A stretch of 64,000 nucleotides of DNA from Faecalibacterium sp. An122 (GCF_002160895.1 NZ_NFLL01000002.1:186001-250000); one strand, 5' to 3'. Shown: positions 8,507 to 17,643, counted from the stretch's first letter. Translations and numbers: made by a program. Notes: generated from the letters alone by a model not told the origin.

Positions 8507-8546
8507 GGAAACACAATCCTACACAAATCAAAAGGAGGTTTATCCC

Positions 8547-9434
8547 ATGCAGGCAACCATCCGCAATGAATATCTGACTTTGACGGTGGACACCCACGGC
8601 GCCGAGGCGGTCAGCGTCCGGAATGCTGCCGGGCAGGAGATGCTCTGGCAGGCCGACAAGTCCGTCTGGGGCCGCCACGCCCCCATTCTGTTCCCCTGGA
8701 CCGGCAAGCTGGCGGGGGGCATCCTGACCCACAACGGCAAGAGCTACAAGGGCGGCCAGCACGGCTTTGCCCGTGACCTGGAGCACACCCTGGTGCAGGC
8801 CGACGAGAACGTGATCCGGCTGGAGCTTCGGGCAGACGATGAAATCAAGGCCACCCGCTTCCCCTACGACTTTGTCCTCACCAGCACCTTCCGCCTGGAG
8901 GGCAAGACGGTTCACCACACCCTGACGGTGGAGAACCCCGCCCATGCCCAGGAGCCGCTGCCCTTCGGCATCGGCTATCACCCGGCCTTTGTGGTGCCCT
9001 TCGATGATGCCCACACCACCGCCGACTATGAGTTCCGGTTTGACCGGCCCGAGAGCCCGGTGATTCTGGACGCCCGTCCCAACGGCCTGCTGTCGGGCAA
9101 GTGCTATTATCAGTGGAAGAACGCCGACCACATCCAGCTGGAGAACGGCATGTTTGACAACGACAGCTTCTGCATGGCGGGCCTGCGGTCCGAGACCCTG
9201 GGCATCTATGAGAAGGACACCGGCCGGAACGTCACCTGCAACATTGCCGGCTATCCCTATACCCTGATCTGGAGTGCCAAGAGCGACACCATGAAGTTTG
9301 TCTGCATCGAGCCCTGGCACAGCCTGCCCGCCGCCGAGGCGGACGGCCCCTCCTGGTCCAAGCGGGCATCGGCGGCCATCCTGGCCCCCGGTGAGAAGTG
9401 GGAGACCACCCTCTGCACCACCTTCGACCGTTGA
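8547..9434 (+). CDS. Aldose 1-epimerase family protein (LacX-like)
   Basis: 295-residue galactose-mutarotase-superfamily protein that interconverts alpha and beta anomers of a hexose or hexose phosphate in the cytosol. Family histidines are in QHGF (H72) and GYHPAF (H145). Length and motif order suit the LacX/YeaD-like branch rather than classical GalM. The start is fixed by an AAAGGAGGT site 7 nt before the ATG at 8547. The stop overlaps the possible start of the next gene (TTGA), so the two are probably translationally coupled. The actual sugar is not determinable. Confidence 0.85.
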   Translation: MQATIRNEYLTLTVDTHGAEAVSVRNAAGQEMLWQADKSVWGRHAPILFPWTGKLAGGILTHNGKSYKGGQHGFARDLEHTLVQADENVIRLELRADDEIKATRFPYDFVLTSTFRLEGKTVHHTLTVENPAHAQEPLPFGIGYHPAFVVPFDDAHTTADYEFRFDRPESPVILDARPNGLLSGKCYYQWKNADHIQLENGMFDNDSFCMAGLRSETLGIYEKDTGRNVTCNIAGYPYTLIWSAKSDTMKFVCIEPWHSLPAAEADGPSWSKRASAAILAPGEKWETTLCTTFDR

Positions 9435-10534
9435 CGGTGCGTGAGTTTGCCGCCGCGCATCGGGCGGCCTTTGTGGCCCTGGGCGGGGCGGCTGCGGCGC
9501 TGGCTCTGTTCTGGCTGACCCGCTCCAACCGGGTTTTGATGAACGCCTGGGTGGACCGGGTATCCATGCCGGTCAAGCGGCTGCTGGGAGCGGTGACCAA
9601 TCCGCTGCCCTTCAGCGTCTGCGAGGCGGGGGCCACCCTGTTGATCGTGGGAGCTCTGGTTTATCTGGGGCGCTCAGTCTGGATGGCCGCCCATGGCCGA
9701 CCCGACGCCCTGGGGGCCTGGGTTTTGCACCTGGCGGTGCTGGTGCTGTGGGGGTATTTCGGGGTGTGCGCTTTGTGGGGCACCCAGTACTACGCCGACA
9801 GCTTCGCCCAGAAGGCCGGCATGGAAGTGCCCGGCGTCCAGGTGGAACAGCTGGCCGCGGTGACCCGCTATTTCGGCCAGCAGGTGGCGGCCTGTGCCGA
9901 CACCGTTCCCCGGGATGAAAACAACTGCTTCGCGGTGAGCCGGGAGGAGATTTTCGGCCAGACTGCCGGCCTCTACGACCCCCTCACCGAGCGCTGGTCC
10001 TTTCTGGACGGGCCGGAGCGGAAGGCCAAGCCCGCCTTTTACTCCAAGCTCATGAGCGCCTGGGGGTTCACCGGCTATCTGTGCCCCCTCACCGGGGAGA
10101 GCACCCTCAACGTGGACTGTCCCGAGGTCTTTCTCCCGGTGACCATCGCCCATGAGTTTGCCCATCAGCGGGGTGTGGCCGCCGAACAGGAGGCCAACTT
10201 CGTGGGCATCATGGCGTCCATCACCAGCGGCCGGGAGGCTTATGTCTACTCGGGATGGCTGTATGGCTATCTGCATCTGTCCAACGCCCTCTACCGGGTG
10301 GACCCGGAGGCCGCGGCGGCCTGTTCCGCCCAGCTGCCCGAAGGGGCCCGGGCGGATTTCACCGCCAACAACGCCTATTGGGCCAGCTGGGAAGGCCCGG
10401 TCCAGGAGGTGGGGGAGTCGGTGTACACCGCTTTTCTGGAGAGCTACGGCCAGACCCTGGGGATGCAGAGCTACGGCGCCTGCGTGGATTTGCTGGTGGA
10501 GGAGTTTCTGCCCTGTACCGGCTGGACCGAATAA
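9431..10534 (+). CDS. DUF3810-like membrane metalloprotease-type protein
   Basis: About 367 residues. There are two or three hydrophobic segments in the first 115 residues, then a soluble domain with HEFAHQRG (H241, E242, H245) and a downstream E in AAEQEAN. This is an HExxH zinc-protease-like signature of the DUF3810 family; activity is unproven. The start is uncertain: TTG at 9431 overlaps the epimerase stop as TTGA, GTG at 9437 is equally possible, and GTG at 9398 lies inside the epimerase. No separate ribosome site is visible, which supports coupling. Its link with an epimerase gives no clear clue to the substrate. Confidence 0.75.
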   Translation: MTVREFAAAHRAAFVALGGAAAALALFWLTRSNRVLMNAWVDRVSMPVKRLLGAVTNPLPFSVCEAGATLLIVGALVYLGRSVWMAAHGRPDALGAWVLHLAVLVLWGYFGVCALWGTQYYADSFAQKAGMEVPGVQVEQLAAVTRYFGQQVAACADTVPRDENNCFAVSREEIFGQTAGLYDPLTERWSFLDGPERKAKPAFYSKLMSAWGFTGYLCPLTGESTLNVDCPEVFLPVTIAHEFAHQRGVAAEQEANFVGIMASITSGREAYVYSGWLYGYLHLSNALYRVDPEAAAACSAQLPEGARADFTANNAYWASWEGPVQEVGESVYTAFLESYGQTLGMQSYGACVDLLVEEFLPCTGWTE

Positions 10535-10546
10535 CAACAAAACAAA

Positions 10547-10590
10547 AACTCCGCGCCTGGTGCATTCCAGAGCGCGGAGTTCTTTTATTT
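10547..10590. terminator. Bidirectional terminator between DUF3810 gene and proS
   Basis: AACTCCGCGC (10547-10556) pairs with GCGCGGAGTT (10572-10581), with a small inner CTGG/CCAG pairing. T-rich sequence follows on the plus side and an A-rich flank gives U on the minus side. It serves both convergent genes. Confidence 0.85.
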
Positions 10591-10613
10591 GTTTACAGGA
10601 TCAGGCCGGGGGA

Positions 10614-12053
10614 TCAGTAGGCCACGCCCCAGTAGATCATGGTCTTGGCGGGCTTGCCGCAGCAGGGGCAGACGCCGCTCAGCTCTTCCTGCTCGAAGGG
10701 CATGCACCGGCTGGAGAGGCCGGCCTCTTCCTTCATCTTGAGCTCGCAGGCCAGATCGCCGCACCACATGGTCTTGATGTAGCCGGTGTTCTCGGCGGCC
10801 AGCTGCTTGACCTCCTCCATGGTGGTGGCAGCCCAGGTGCGCTTTTCGCGGTTCTCCAGGGCGCGCTGGTACAGGTCATGGGTCAGAGACTCCAGCAGGG
10901 CGGGGATGGCGGTCTCCAGCTCGTCCAGGCTGACAAAGACCTTTTCGCGGGTGTCGCGGCGGACCAGGACGCACTGGTTCTTCTCCAGATCCTTGGGACC
11001 CAGCTCCAGGCGCAGGGGCACACCCTTCATCTCCCACTGGCTGAACTTCCAGCCGGGGGCGTTGTCGCTGTCATCCAGCTTGACGCGGGCGTACTTGGCG
11101 ATGGAGGCGGCCACCTCGGCGGCCTTCTCGGTGACGCCGGGCTTGTGGGGGGCGATGGGCACCACCACCACCTGCCAGGGGGCAATGGCCGGGGGCAGGA
11201 TCAGGCCGTCGTCGTCGCCGTGGGTCATGATGATGGCGCCCACCAGACGGGTGGACACGCCCCAGCTGGTCTGGAACGGATAGTGCAGCTGGTTGTCACG
11301 GCCGGTGAAGGTGACGTCGTAGGCGCGGCTGAACTTGTCGCCGAAGTAGTGGCTGGTGCCGCTCTGCAGGGCCTTGCCGTCCTTCATCATGGCCTCGATG
11401 GTGTAGGTGGCCTCGGCGCCGGCAAACTTCTCCTTGTCGGTCTTGCGGCCCTTCACCACGGGGATGGCCAGATCGTCCTCGCAGAAGCTGGCGTAGCAGT
11501 TCAGCTGGGCCATGGTCTCGGCCTCGGCCTCGGCGGCGGTCTCATGGATGGTGTGGCCTTCCTGCCACCAGAACTCGCGGCTGCGCAGGAAGGGACGGGT
11601 GGTCTTTTCCCACCGGACCACGCTGCACCACTGGTTGTACTTCATGGGCAGCTCGCGGTAGCTGTGCAGGACCCGGGACCAGTGGTCACAGAACATGGTC
11701 TCGCTGGTGGGCCGAACGGCCAGCCGCTCCTCCAGTTCGTCGCTGCCGCCCATGGTGACCCATGCCACCTCAGGGGCGAAACCGTTGACCAGGTCGCCTT
11801 CCTTCTTCAGCAGGCTCTCGGGGATCAGCACCGGCATGGCCACGTTTTCGTGGCCGGTGGCCTTGAAGCGGGCGTCCAGATTCTTCTGGATGTTCTCCCA
11901 GATAGCCTGGCCATAGGGCCGCAGGATGATGAAGCCCTTCACGCTGGAATACTCCACCAGCTCTGCCTTGACACAGATGTCGGTGTACCACTGTGCGAAG
12001 TTGTCCTCCTGGCTGGTGATTGCCTGTACGAGCTTTTTCGTCTCTTTTGCCAT
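10614..12053 (-). CDS. proS: Prolyl-tRNA synthetase, short ProRS type
   Basis: 479-residue class II aminoacyl-tRNA synthetase charging tRNA-Pro. Motif 2 is [19 protein letters not shown]. The HYFGDKFS region and a C-terminal domain with cysteine pairs (WCGDLAC, CPCC) ending in a tyrosine are typical of the archaeal/eukaryotic-like ProRS found in many Firmicutes, which lacks the inserted editing domain of E. coli ProRS. The ATG follows GAGGAGGATAAAACAACC. No T-box leader is visible in the short gap to acpP. Confidence 0.96.
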   Translation of the reverse strand: MAKETKKLVQAITSQEDNFAQWYTDICVKAELVEYSSVKGFIILRPYGQAIWENIQKNLDARFKATGHENVAMPVLIPESLLKKEGDLVNGFAPEVAWVTMGGSDELEERLAVRPTSETMFCDHWSRVLHSYRELPMKYNQWCSVVRWEKTTRPFLRSREFWWQEGHTIHETAAEAEAETMAQLNCYASFCEDDLAIPVVKGRKTDKEKFAGAEATYTIEAMMKDGKALQSGTSHYFGDKFSRAYDVTFTGRDNQLHYPFQTSWGVSTRLVGAIIMTHGDDDGLILPPAIAPWQVVVVPIAPHKPGVTEKAAEVAASIAKYARVKLDDSDNAPGWKFSQWEMKGVPLRLELGPKDLEKNQCVLVRRDTREKVFVSLDELETAIPALLESLTHDLYQRALENREKRTWAATTMEEVKQLAAENTGYIKTMWCGDLACELKMKEEAGLSSRCMPFEQEELSGVCPCCGKPAKTMIYWGVAY

Positions 12054-12118
12054 GGTTGTTTTATCCTCCTCATAGGCCGTGCGCCAAACGCAGCGGCGTT
12101 CCGCACGAGCCCGTAAAT

Positions 12119-12162
12119 AAAAAGCTCCCGCCCGGCGGGGTTAACCCCCAAAAGCGGGAACT
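12119..12162 (-). terminator. Terminator of acpP
   Basis: Minus strand GTTCCCGC pairs with GCGGGAGC (plus arms 12124-12131 and 12154-12161), with a GGGGTTAACCCC palindrome in the loop, then TTTTT. It separates acpP from proS. Confidence 0.8.
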
Positions 12163-12174
12163 GAACAGCGCAGT

Positions 12175-12411
12175 TTACGCCAGCTGGCTGTCAACGTACC
12201 GGACCACGTCCCCGACGGTGTGCAGGTTCTCGATGGCGTCGTCGGGTACCTCGATCCCAAACTCATCCTCCAGCGTCATGACCATGTCCACGATGTCCAG
12301 GCTGTCGGCCTCGAAATCGTTCAGCAGATCGCTGTCCATGGTGATCTTCTCGGGCTCGACGCCCAGCTGCTCGGCCAGGAAGCCGCGAATCTTCTCAAAC
12401 GTATTCTCCAT
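12175..12411 (-). CDS. acpP: Acyl carrier protein
   Basis: 78-residue acidic acyl carrier protein of type II fatty-acid synthesis. The DSLD motif holds the serine that receives 4'-phosphopantetheine. Residues such as MTLEDEFGIEVPD on helix III are typical. The chosen ATG at 12411 follows AAAGGAGAG; a 30-residue upstream extension in the same frame is basic and unlike ACP. It stands alone with its own promoter and terminator, away from other fab genes. Confidence 0.95.
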   Translation of the reverse strand: MENTFEKIRGFLAEQLGVEPEKITMDSDLLNDFEADSLDIVDMVMTLEDEFGIEVPDDAIENLHTVGDVVRYVDSQLA

Positions 12412-12483
12412 AATCGTACATTCTCTCCTTTTATGAATTCTGCGGCGGCCGCCGGGGCCGCTGTGCACAAAAGTTCCTCTTAC

Positions 12484-12512
12484 TTTATAGCGTAAGGCCA
12501 CACTGTTGTCAA
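12484..12512 (-). promoter_or_regulatory. Promoter of acpP
   Basis: Minus strand: TTGACA (12507-12512), 17 bases, TATAAA (12484-12489), about 70 nt before the start. Confidence 0.75.
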
Positions 12513-12572
12513 GCCCTGTTTTAAGATTCCATGGGAGAGGGCAGGAAAATTGGTCAAAACACGTCTTTGTGC

Positions 12573-12601
12573 TTGTCAGACGGGCCCGGGTTCATTATAA
12601 T
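12573..12601 (+). promoter_or_regulatory. Promoter of dapF-dapL
   Basis: TTGTCA (12573-12578), 17 bases, TATAAT (12596-12601), about 30 nt before the dapF start. Confidence 0.75.
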
Positions 12602-12634
12602 GATAAAAGATACAAACCCAATGGGAGGGATACT

Positions 12635-13483
12635 ATGAAGCTGGCCTTTACCAAGATGCAGGGCTGTGCCAACGATTATATCTACCTGGACTGCCGCGCC
12701 GCCGGCCTGCCGGAGGACATCGCCGGCCTGGCCCGGAAACTGTCGGCCCGCCGGTTCTCCATTGGCGGGGACGGCGTGATCTGTATCTGCGCACCCCAGT
12801 CTCCGGACGCCGACGCCACCATGCGGATCTTCAACGCCGACGGCAGCGAAGGGATGATGTGCGGCAACGGCATCCGCTGCGTGGCCCAGTGGCTGTACAC
12901 CCATGAGCCGGCCTGCGCCGGCAAGGATCTCCTGCGCATCGACACCCTCAGCGGGCAAAAGCAGATGCGCCGCTGCGGCCCGGGGCTGTGGCAGGTGGAG
13001 ATGGGGCGCTACAGCGCCATGGCGGCGGACCTGCCTGCCGTGAACATGGGGGAGGGACCTCTGGTCCGCTGCACCCTGGAGGCCGCCGGCCAGAGCTGGC
13101 AGGTCACCTGCATCAGTGTGGGCAACCCCCACTGTGTGACGGTGGTGGAGGACGTGGACGCCCTGAACCTGGAGGCCATCGGCCCGTCCTTTGAGAAGCA
13201 TCCCAACTTCCCCCAGCAGATCAACACCGAGTTTGTCCAGCTGCTGGACCCCTGCCGCGTCAAAATGCGGGTGTGGGAGCGGGGCAGCGGCGAGACCTGG
13301 GCCTGCGGCACCGGGGCCTGTGCCACGGTGGCGGCCCTGACCGAGCTGGGTCTGGTCCCGGCGGGGGAGGATATCCACGTCCTGCTGCGGGGCGGTGAGC
13401 TCATCATCCGGGTGCTGGAGGACCAGCAGCTGCGGATGACCGGCCCCGCCGTCACCGTCTGTGAGGGCGTAACCGAAGTCTGA
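12635..13483 (+). CDS. dapF: Diaminopimelate epimerase
   Basis: 282-residue PLP-independent epimerase converting LL- to meso-diaminopimelate for lysine and peptidoglycan. The two catalytic cysteines are C76 (MMCGNGIRC) and C224 (WACGTGAC), each in its family motif. The ATG at 12635 follows GGGAGGGA; longer readings upstream run into the promoter. It lies 24 nt upstream of dapL, which makes the substrate of this enzyme, so the pair is a two-step operon. Confidence 0.96.
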   Translation: MKLAFTKMQGCANDYIYLDCRAAGLPEDIAGLARKLSARRFSIGGDGVICICAPQSPDADATMRIFNADGSEGMMCGNGIRCVAQWLYTHEPACAGKDLLRIDTLSGQKQMRRCGPGLWQVEMGRYSAMAADLPAVNMGEGPLVRCTLEAAGQSWQVTCISVGNPHCVTVVEDVDALNLEAIGPSFEKHPNFPQQINTEFVQLLDPCRVKMRVWERGSGETWACGTGACATVAALTELGLVPAGEDIHVLLRGGELIIRVLEDQQLRMTGPAVTVCEGVTEV

Positions 13484-13507
13484 AACAAAAGAGAGGAAGA
13501 AACGACC

Positions 13508-14701
13508 ATGAAGATGAATCAGCACTACAACGAGCTGAAGGCCAGCTATCTGTTTGTGGACATCAACCACCGGATCGCCGCCTTCCAGCAGGCTCACCCT
13601 GACAAGGAGATTATCCGCCTGGGCATCGGCGACGTGACCCGTCCCCTGGCCAAGAGCGTGGTCAAGGCCATGGAGGAGGCCGTCCGTGAGATGGGCACCG
13701 CCGAGGGCTTCCACGGCTACGGTCCCGAGCAGGGCTATGATTTCCTGCGGAAAGCCGTCCAGAGCTACTACGCTCAGCGCGGCGTCCAGCTGGAGGCCGA
13801 CGAAATCCTCATCAGCGACGGCGCCAAGAGCGACCTGGCCAATGTGCTGGGCCTGTTCGACACCGACAACACCGTCCTGGTGCCCGATCCCGTCTATCCC
13901 ACCTATGTGGACGACAACGTCACCGACGGCCGCAGGATTGTCTACGCCCCCACCAGCGAGGCCAACGGCTTCCTGGCCATGCCCAACCCCTCGGTCAAGG
14001 CTGACATCATCTATATCTGCAGCCCCAACAACCCCACCGGCGCCGCCTACAACCGGGAGCAGCTCAAGCAGTGGGTGGACTACGCCAAGGCCAATGACGC
14101 CGTGATCCTCTACGACGCCGCCTATGAGTGCTTTGTGTCGGAGAAGGGCCTGGCCCGCAGCATCTTCGAGGTGGAGGGCGCCCGGGAGTGCGCCATCGAG
14201 ATCTGCTCCTTCTCCAAGATCGCCGGCTTCACCGGTACCCGTTGCGGTTATACCGTGGTGCCTCACCAGCTGGAGCGGGAGGGCATGAACCTGAACAAGC
14301 TCTGGCTCCGCCGCCAGACCACCAAGTTCAACGGCGTGCCCTATATTGTCCAGCGGGGCGCCGCAGCCATCTTCACCGAGGAGGGCATGGCGGAAATCCA
14401 GGCCAACCTGGACTACTACCGCCAGAACGCCAAGGTCATCGCCGACGCCCTGAACGAGTGCGGCGTCTGGTACTGCGGCGGCCACAACAGCCCCTATATC
14501 TGGATGCGCTGCCCCGGCAACATGGACAGCTGGCAGTTCTTTGACTGGCTGCTGGAGAATGCCGGCGTGGTGGGCACCCCGGGCGTGGGCTTCGGCAGCT
14601 GCGGCGAGGGCTACTTCCGCCTGACCGCCTTCGGCGACGCCGAAAAGACCCGTCTGGCCGCCCAGCGGATCAAAGAGGCCATCCTCTCCCTGAGCAAGTA
14701 A
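13508..14701 (+). CDS. dapL: LL-diaminopimelate aminotransferase
   Basis: 397-residue fold-type I aminotransferase that makes LL-diaminopimelate from tetrahydrodipicolinate and glutamate in one step, bypassing the succinyl or acetyl routes. The N-terminal GIGDVTRPL, SPNNPTG, and the PLP lysine K237 in SFSKIAGFTGTR are typical of true DapL. The neighbouring dapF strongly supports the assignment. The start is ATG-AAG-ATG at 13508 after a GAGAGGAAG site. Confidence 0.96.
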   Translation: MKMNQHYNELKASYLFVDINHRIAAFQQAHPDKEIIRLGIGDVTRPLAKSVVKAMEEAVREMGTAEGFHGYGPEQGYDFLRKAVQSYYAQRGVQLEADEILISDGAKSDLANVLGLFDTDNTVLVPDPVYPTYVDDNVTDGRRIVYAPTSEANGFLAMPNPSVKADIIYICSPNNPTGAAYNREQLKQWVDYAKANDAVILYDAAYECFVSEKGLARSIFEVEGARECAIEICSFSKIAGFTGTRCGYTVVPHQLEREGMNLNKLWLRRQTTKFNGVPYIVQRGAAAIFTEEGMAEIQANLDYYRQNAKVIADALNECGVWYCGGHNSPYIWMRCPGNMDSWQFFDWLLENAGVVGTPGVGFGSCGEGYFRLTAFGDAEKTRLAAQRIKEAILSLSK

Positions 14702-14710
14702 AACATCTTC

Positions 14711-14753
14711 CCGGCAGGGCGCTGCATCCGGTGCGGGCCCTGCCGGTCTTTTT
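14711..14753 (+). terminator. Terminator of dapF-dapL
   Basis: Ten-base stem CCGGCAGGGC (14711-14720) with GCCCTGCCGG (14737-14746), then TCTTTTT. Confidence 0.9.
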
Positions 14754-14832
14754 GCCCCAAAATCCGCCCGTCTGCCCGGCCGCACCGCGCACAGCGACAG
14801 GGAAAGGCCCGGTTTTTTGTGATGAATGAACG

Positions 14833-14861
14833 TTGAAACGGGTCGGTTTTTATGCTATACT
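14833..14861 (+). promoter_or_regulatory. Promoter of the YhcH-family gene
   Basis: TTGAAA (14833-14838), 17 bases, TATACT (14856-14861) with extended-10 TGC. About 50 nt leader. Confidence 0.75.
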
Positions 14862-14913
14862 GGCCCATAGAGCGCCCGCAGGGCGGCGCGCTCTGGAAGG
14901 AACGGAGGATACC

Positions 14914-15384
14914 ATGATTTTTGATACCCTGAACAACCTGCCCAACTATCTGGGCATGAGCAGCAATCTGGACGCCGCCATCGAGTACATCATGGCCCGC
15001 GATATCACCACCCTGGCCGAGGGCCGTACCCGCATCAGCGGGGACGACGTGGCGGTGGAGGTGCGCACCATGACCCCGCAGCCGGGGGAAAAGGTGGATT
15101 TCGCCTGCCGCGAAAACACCCTGACCCTGGTGACCGACCTGGTGGGCAGCGAGATGTTTGAGGTCTCGCTGGGGGACTTCTCGGTCAAGAAGCCGGCCGA
15201 TGGAGATGCGCCGGCCTATGGCAGCGCCCCCACCAGTGCCGCCGGCATGCTGTCGGAGGGGCGGTTCGCCCTGTTCCTGGCCGGAGAGCCCTATAAGGTG
15301 GGCATCAAGGCCCAGGGCTGCGGCAAGATCAAGCAGGCTGTGTTCCTGATCGGTTTGGACGAGGAGGAAGACGGCGAGGCGTAA
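14914..15384 (+). CDS. YhcH/YjgK/YiaL family protein
   Basis: 156-residue cupin-like single-domain protein of the YhcH/YjgK/YiaL (EbgC-related) family. Some members are tied to sialic acid or beta-galactoside use and bind a metal, but the exact reaction is unsettled. The N-terminal MIFDTLNNLPNY and the segment GRTRISGDDVAVEV match the family pattern. No sialic acid genes lie nearby, so the pathway cannot be named. The ATG at 14914 follows a GGAGG site. Confidence 0.75.
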   Translation: MIFDTLNNLPNYLGMSSNLDAAIEYIMARDITTLAEGRTRISGDDVAVEVRTMTPQPGEKVDFACRENTLTLVTDLVGSEMFEVSLGDFSVKKPADGDAPAYGSAPTSAAGMLSEGRFALFLAGEPYKVGIKAQGCGKIKQAVFLIGLDEEEDGEA

Positions 15385-15484
15385 GGACCCCGGCCGCTCC
15401 GGCGAGACGGCCGGAGGGCGGATGCGGCCTGTGCCTGCCGGGAACTGACGTTCAAAAGGCCTTTGAAACGGGAGGGGATGTTGT

Positions 15485-16006
15485 ATGAAGATCGAAACCA
15501 TCGAGACCCCGCGCCTGTGTCTGCGCGGTTTTATGCCGGAGGATGCGCCCTTTGCCATCAGCCTGTGGAACGATGCCGTCACCGGCCGTTGGCTGTCCGA
15601 CCCGCGGATCGAGGATATCCCCGACAAGGACGCCTACCTCAAGACCATTGAGACCCTGGGGGAAGCCATGGACTGCTGCTATCTGGTGGCAGTGGACCGG
15701 GAAAGCGGGGAGCGGATCGGCACCTGCAGCTTTAAGCCCGAGAACAACGGCCGCAGCTACGACCTGGCCTATGCCGTGGACCCCGTCCGCCAGCGCAACG
15801 GCTATGGCACCGAGATGGTCCAGGCCCTGATCGACTACGCCCGGGCCCGCCGGGCCGGCGCGGTCACCGTTTGCATCGCCCGGGAGAACGAGGCATCCAA
15901 CGCCCTGGCCCGCAAGGTGGGGGCGCAGATCATCGCCACCGGGTCCTTCACCAAGGAAGGCACCGGCGAGGTGATTCCCAACTACCTCTATGAGGTGAAG
16001 TTGTAA
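15485..16006 (+). CDS. GNAT acetyltransferase, RimJ/RimL-like
   Basis: 173-residue GNAT-fold N-acetyltransferase. It opens with the RimJ-type start (ETPRLCLRGF), and the acetyl-CoA loop is RQRNGYGTEM near residue 100. It could acetylate a protein N-terminus or a small amine; the target is unknown. The ATG at 15485 follows GGGAGGGG. It may be read through from the YhcH gene about 100 nt upstream, though the gap holds a GC hairpin. Confidence 0.8.
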   Translation: MKIETIETPRLCLRGFMPEDAPFAISLWNDAVTGRWLSDPRIEDIPDKDAYLKTIETLGEAMDCCYLVAVDRESGERIGTCSFKPENNGRSYDLAYAVDPVRQRNGYGTEMVQALIDYARARRAGAVTVCIARENEASNALARKVGAQIIATGSFTKEGTGEVIPNYLYEVKL

Positions 16007-16037
16007 CCCCGGCGAAAATCTCTGCAACTGACAAAAA

Positions 16038-16073
16038 CCCCTGCGTCCCAAATCGGGATGCGGGGGATTTTTT
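16038..16073 (+). terminator. Terminator of the acetyltransferase gene
   Basis: Twelve-base stem (16038-16049 with 16055-16066, including G-T pairs), five-base loop, then ATTTTTT. Confidence 0.85.
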
Positions 16074-16097
16074 GCGCCTTTTTCGGGCGGATGGGCC

Positions 16098-16128
16098 AAA
16101 AATGCCCCGGCAGCGGGGCTGCCGGGGC
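16098..16128 (-). terminator. Terminator of the NfeD-SPFH operon
   Basis: GCCCCGGCAG (16104-16113) pairs with CTGCCGGGGC (16119-16128). On the minus strand it is followed by ATTTTT. Confidence 0.85.
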
Positions 16129-16145
16129 AGGGAAGGCGATGGGAT

Positions 16146-17045
16146 TTACTTGGGATCGGTGAGCAGCTCCTTGATGGAGGGCACCACAGCGCCCAGGTTC
16201 TGCAGCTCGGAAGGAATGATGATCTTGGTGGCGTTGCCGTTGGCCACCTTGGCCAGAGCTTCCAGGCTCCGCAGGGCCAGCACCTTGTCCTCGGGTTTGG
16301 CCTCATTCAGCAGCCGGATGGCGTCGGCCTCGGCCTGCTGGATGGCCAGAATGGCCTGAGCCTGGCCCTCAGCCTCCAGAATCCGCTGCTGCTTGACGGC
16401 GTCGGCCCGCAGGATGGCGGCCTCGCGCTCGCCCTCGGCGGCGGTGATGGAAGCCTGCTTTTCGCCCTCGGCCTTCAGGATGACGGCCCGCTTTTCACGC
16501 TCGGCCTTCATCTGCTTCTCCATGGCGTCCTGGATCTCAGCCGGCGGGGTGATGTTCTTGACCTCCACGCGGTTGACCTTGATGCCCCACTTGTCGGTGG
16601 CCTCGTCCAGGATGGCGGTGATCTTGGAGTTGATGACGTCGCGGCTGGACAGGGTGTGGTCCAGCTCCATCTCGCCGATGATGTTGCGCAGGGTGGTGGC
16701 GGACAGGCTCTCCAGCGCGGCAATGGGCTGGTTGACGCCGTAAGTATACAGCTTGGCATCCATCACCTGGAAGAACACCACCGTGTCAATCTGAATGGTG
16801 ACGTTGTCGCGGGTGATGACGGGCTGGGGGGCGAAGTCCCCCACCTGCTCTTTCAGGCTGACCTTTTTGGAGATGCGCTCCATAAAGGGGATCTTGATGT
16901 GGAGGCCGGCCTCCCAGGTGGCGGCATAGACGCCCAGCCGCTCCACCACATATACGGTGGACTGGGGGACGATCACGATGTTGGTGACCACGATGACCAG
17001 GACCACAAGGATCAGGGCCAGAATCAGGAAAGTCATGATGGGCAT
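16146..17045 (-). CDS. SPFH/band 7 membrane protein (stomatin/QmcA-like)
   Basis: 299 residues. One N-terminal membrane helix (about residues 5-27), then a band 7 domain with the hallmark ERLGVY and LRNIIGEMELDHTLSSRD. A long Ala/Glu/Lys-rich coiled coil (about 180-260) follows, where such proteins oligomerise into rings. These scaffold membrane microdomains and protease complexes. The start at 17045 follows AAAGGAG; a longer frame adds only 13 residues. It lies 19 nt downstream of the NfeD gene, a classic functional pair. Confidence 0.9.
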   Translation of the reverse strand: MPIMTFLILALILVVLVIVVTNIVIVPQSTVYVVERLGVYAATWEAGLHIKIPFMERISKKVSLKEQVGDFAPQPVITRDNVTIQIDTVVFFQVMDAKLYTYGVNQPIAALESLSATTLRNIIGEMELDHTLSSRDVINSKITAILDEATDKWGIKVNRVEVKNITPPAEIQDAMEKQMKAEREKRAVILKAEGEKQASITAAEGEREAAILRADAVKQQRILEAEGQAQAILAIQQAEADAIRLLNEAKPEDKVLALRSLEALAKVANGNATKIIIPSELQNLGAVVPSIKELLTDPK

Positions 17046-17064
17046 GGATGTACGCTCCTTTCTG

Positions 17065-17508
17065 TCAGTGGATGGGTGTCTCAAGGGGAACGGGCTCGAC
17101 GATCAGCAGGGTGCTGCGGATCTCGGCCACGCGGCAGCGTTCGCCGGGTTCAAATGAGGCGCCGGGTTTGGCCTGGGCGTTCCAGTCTACACCGTCCAGA
17201 CGCACCCGGCCGGGCACGTCGTCGGTGACGGCGGTGAGAACGGTGGCGGTGCGGCCGATGTTCAGATCGGCGTTGGTGGGCACCGGGGACTTGCGCAGCT
17301 TGGCCGCCAGGGGCCGGAGGGCCAGCAGGCAGACAAAGCTGACAGCCACAAAAATCACCGACTGCACCCGGAGGCTGTCGGTAAAGATGCAGCTGACCAG
17401 GGCAGCAGCGCTGCCCACAGCGAACCAGACCGACACCAGGTTGAAGGTGGAGGCCTCCACGAACAGGAGGACGATGGTGGCGATCAGCCACCCGATTGGC
17501 TGAAGCAT
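17065..17508 (-). CDS. NfeD-like membrane protein
   Basis: 147 residues. Two or three membrane helices in the first 85 residues are followed by an OB-fold NfeD C-terminal domain (GRTATVLTAVTDDVPGRVRLDG). NfeD proteins partner SPFH/stomatin proteins, and the downstream SPFH gene confirms the pair. The start at 17508 follows AAAGGAGATACT; the 20 extra upstream codons would overlap the promoter region. This is the short NfeD type without a ClpP-like domain. Confidence 0.88.
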   Translation of the reverse strand: MLQPIGWLIATIVLLFVEASTFNLVSVWFAVGSAAALVSCIFTDSLRVQSVIFVAVSFVCLLALRPLAAKLRKSPVPTNADLNIGRTATVLTAVTDDVPGRVRLDGVDWNAQAKPGASFEPGERCRVAEIRSTLLIVEPVPLETPIH

Positions 17509-17563
17509 AGTATCTCCTTTGCTATGGGGTGGACCGGCACCACAGATCGGGTGCCATGTCTTT

Positions 17564-17592
17564 ATCATATGCGATTTACCTATTCAGGTCAA
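17564..17592 (-). promoter_or_regulatory. Promoter of the NfeD-SPFH operon
   Basis: Minus strand: TTGACC (17587-17592), 17 bases, TATGAT (17564-17569). Confidence 0.75.
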
Positions 17593-17643
17593 GGGTTTTT
17601 GGATGGAAGGGGTGGCCCGGCACCGAAATTTGGAATTTGATAC

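Noticed and set aside
8331-9320. Long minus-strand reading frame extending the aldo/keto reductase
   Set aside because: It crosses two divergent promoters and the epimerase gene; the AAAGGAGGA site supports the ATG at 8330.
12054-12174. T-box leader for proS
   Set aside because: The gap is filled by the acpP terminator; no specifier loop or TGG-type T-box sequence is visible.
12554-14785. 743-codon minus-strand frame opposite dapF-dapL
   Set aside because: Gly/Val/His/Leu-rich shadow of the GC-rich genes on the other strand, with no motifs.
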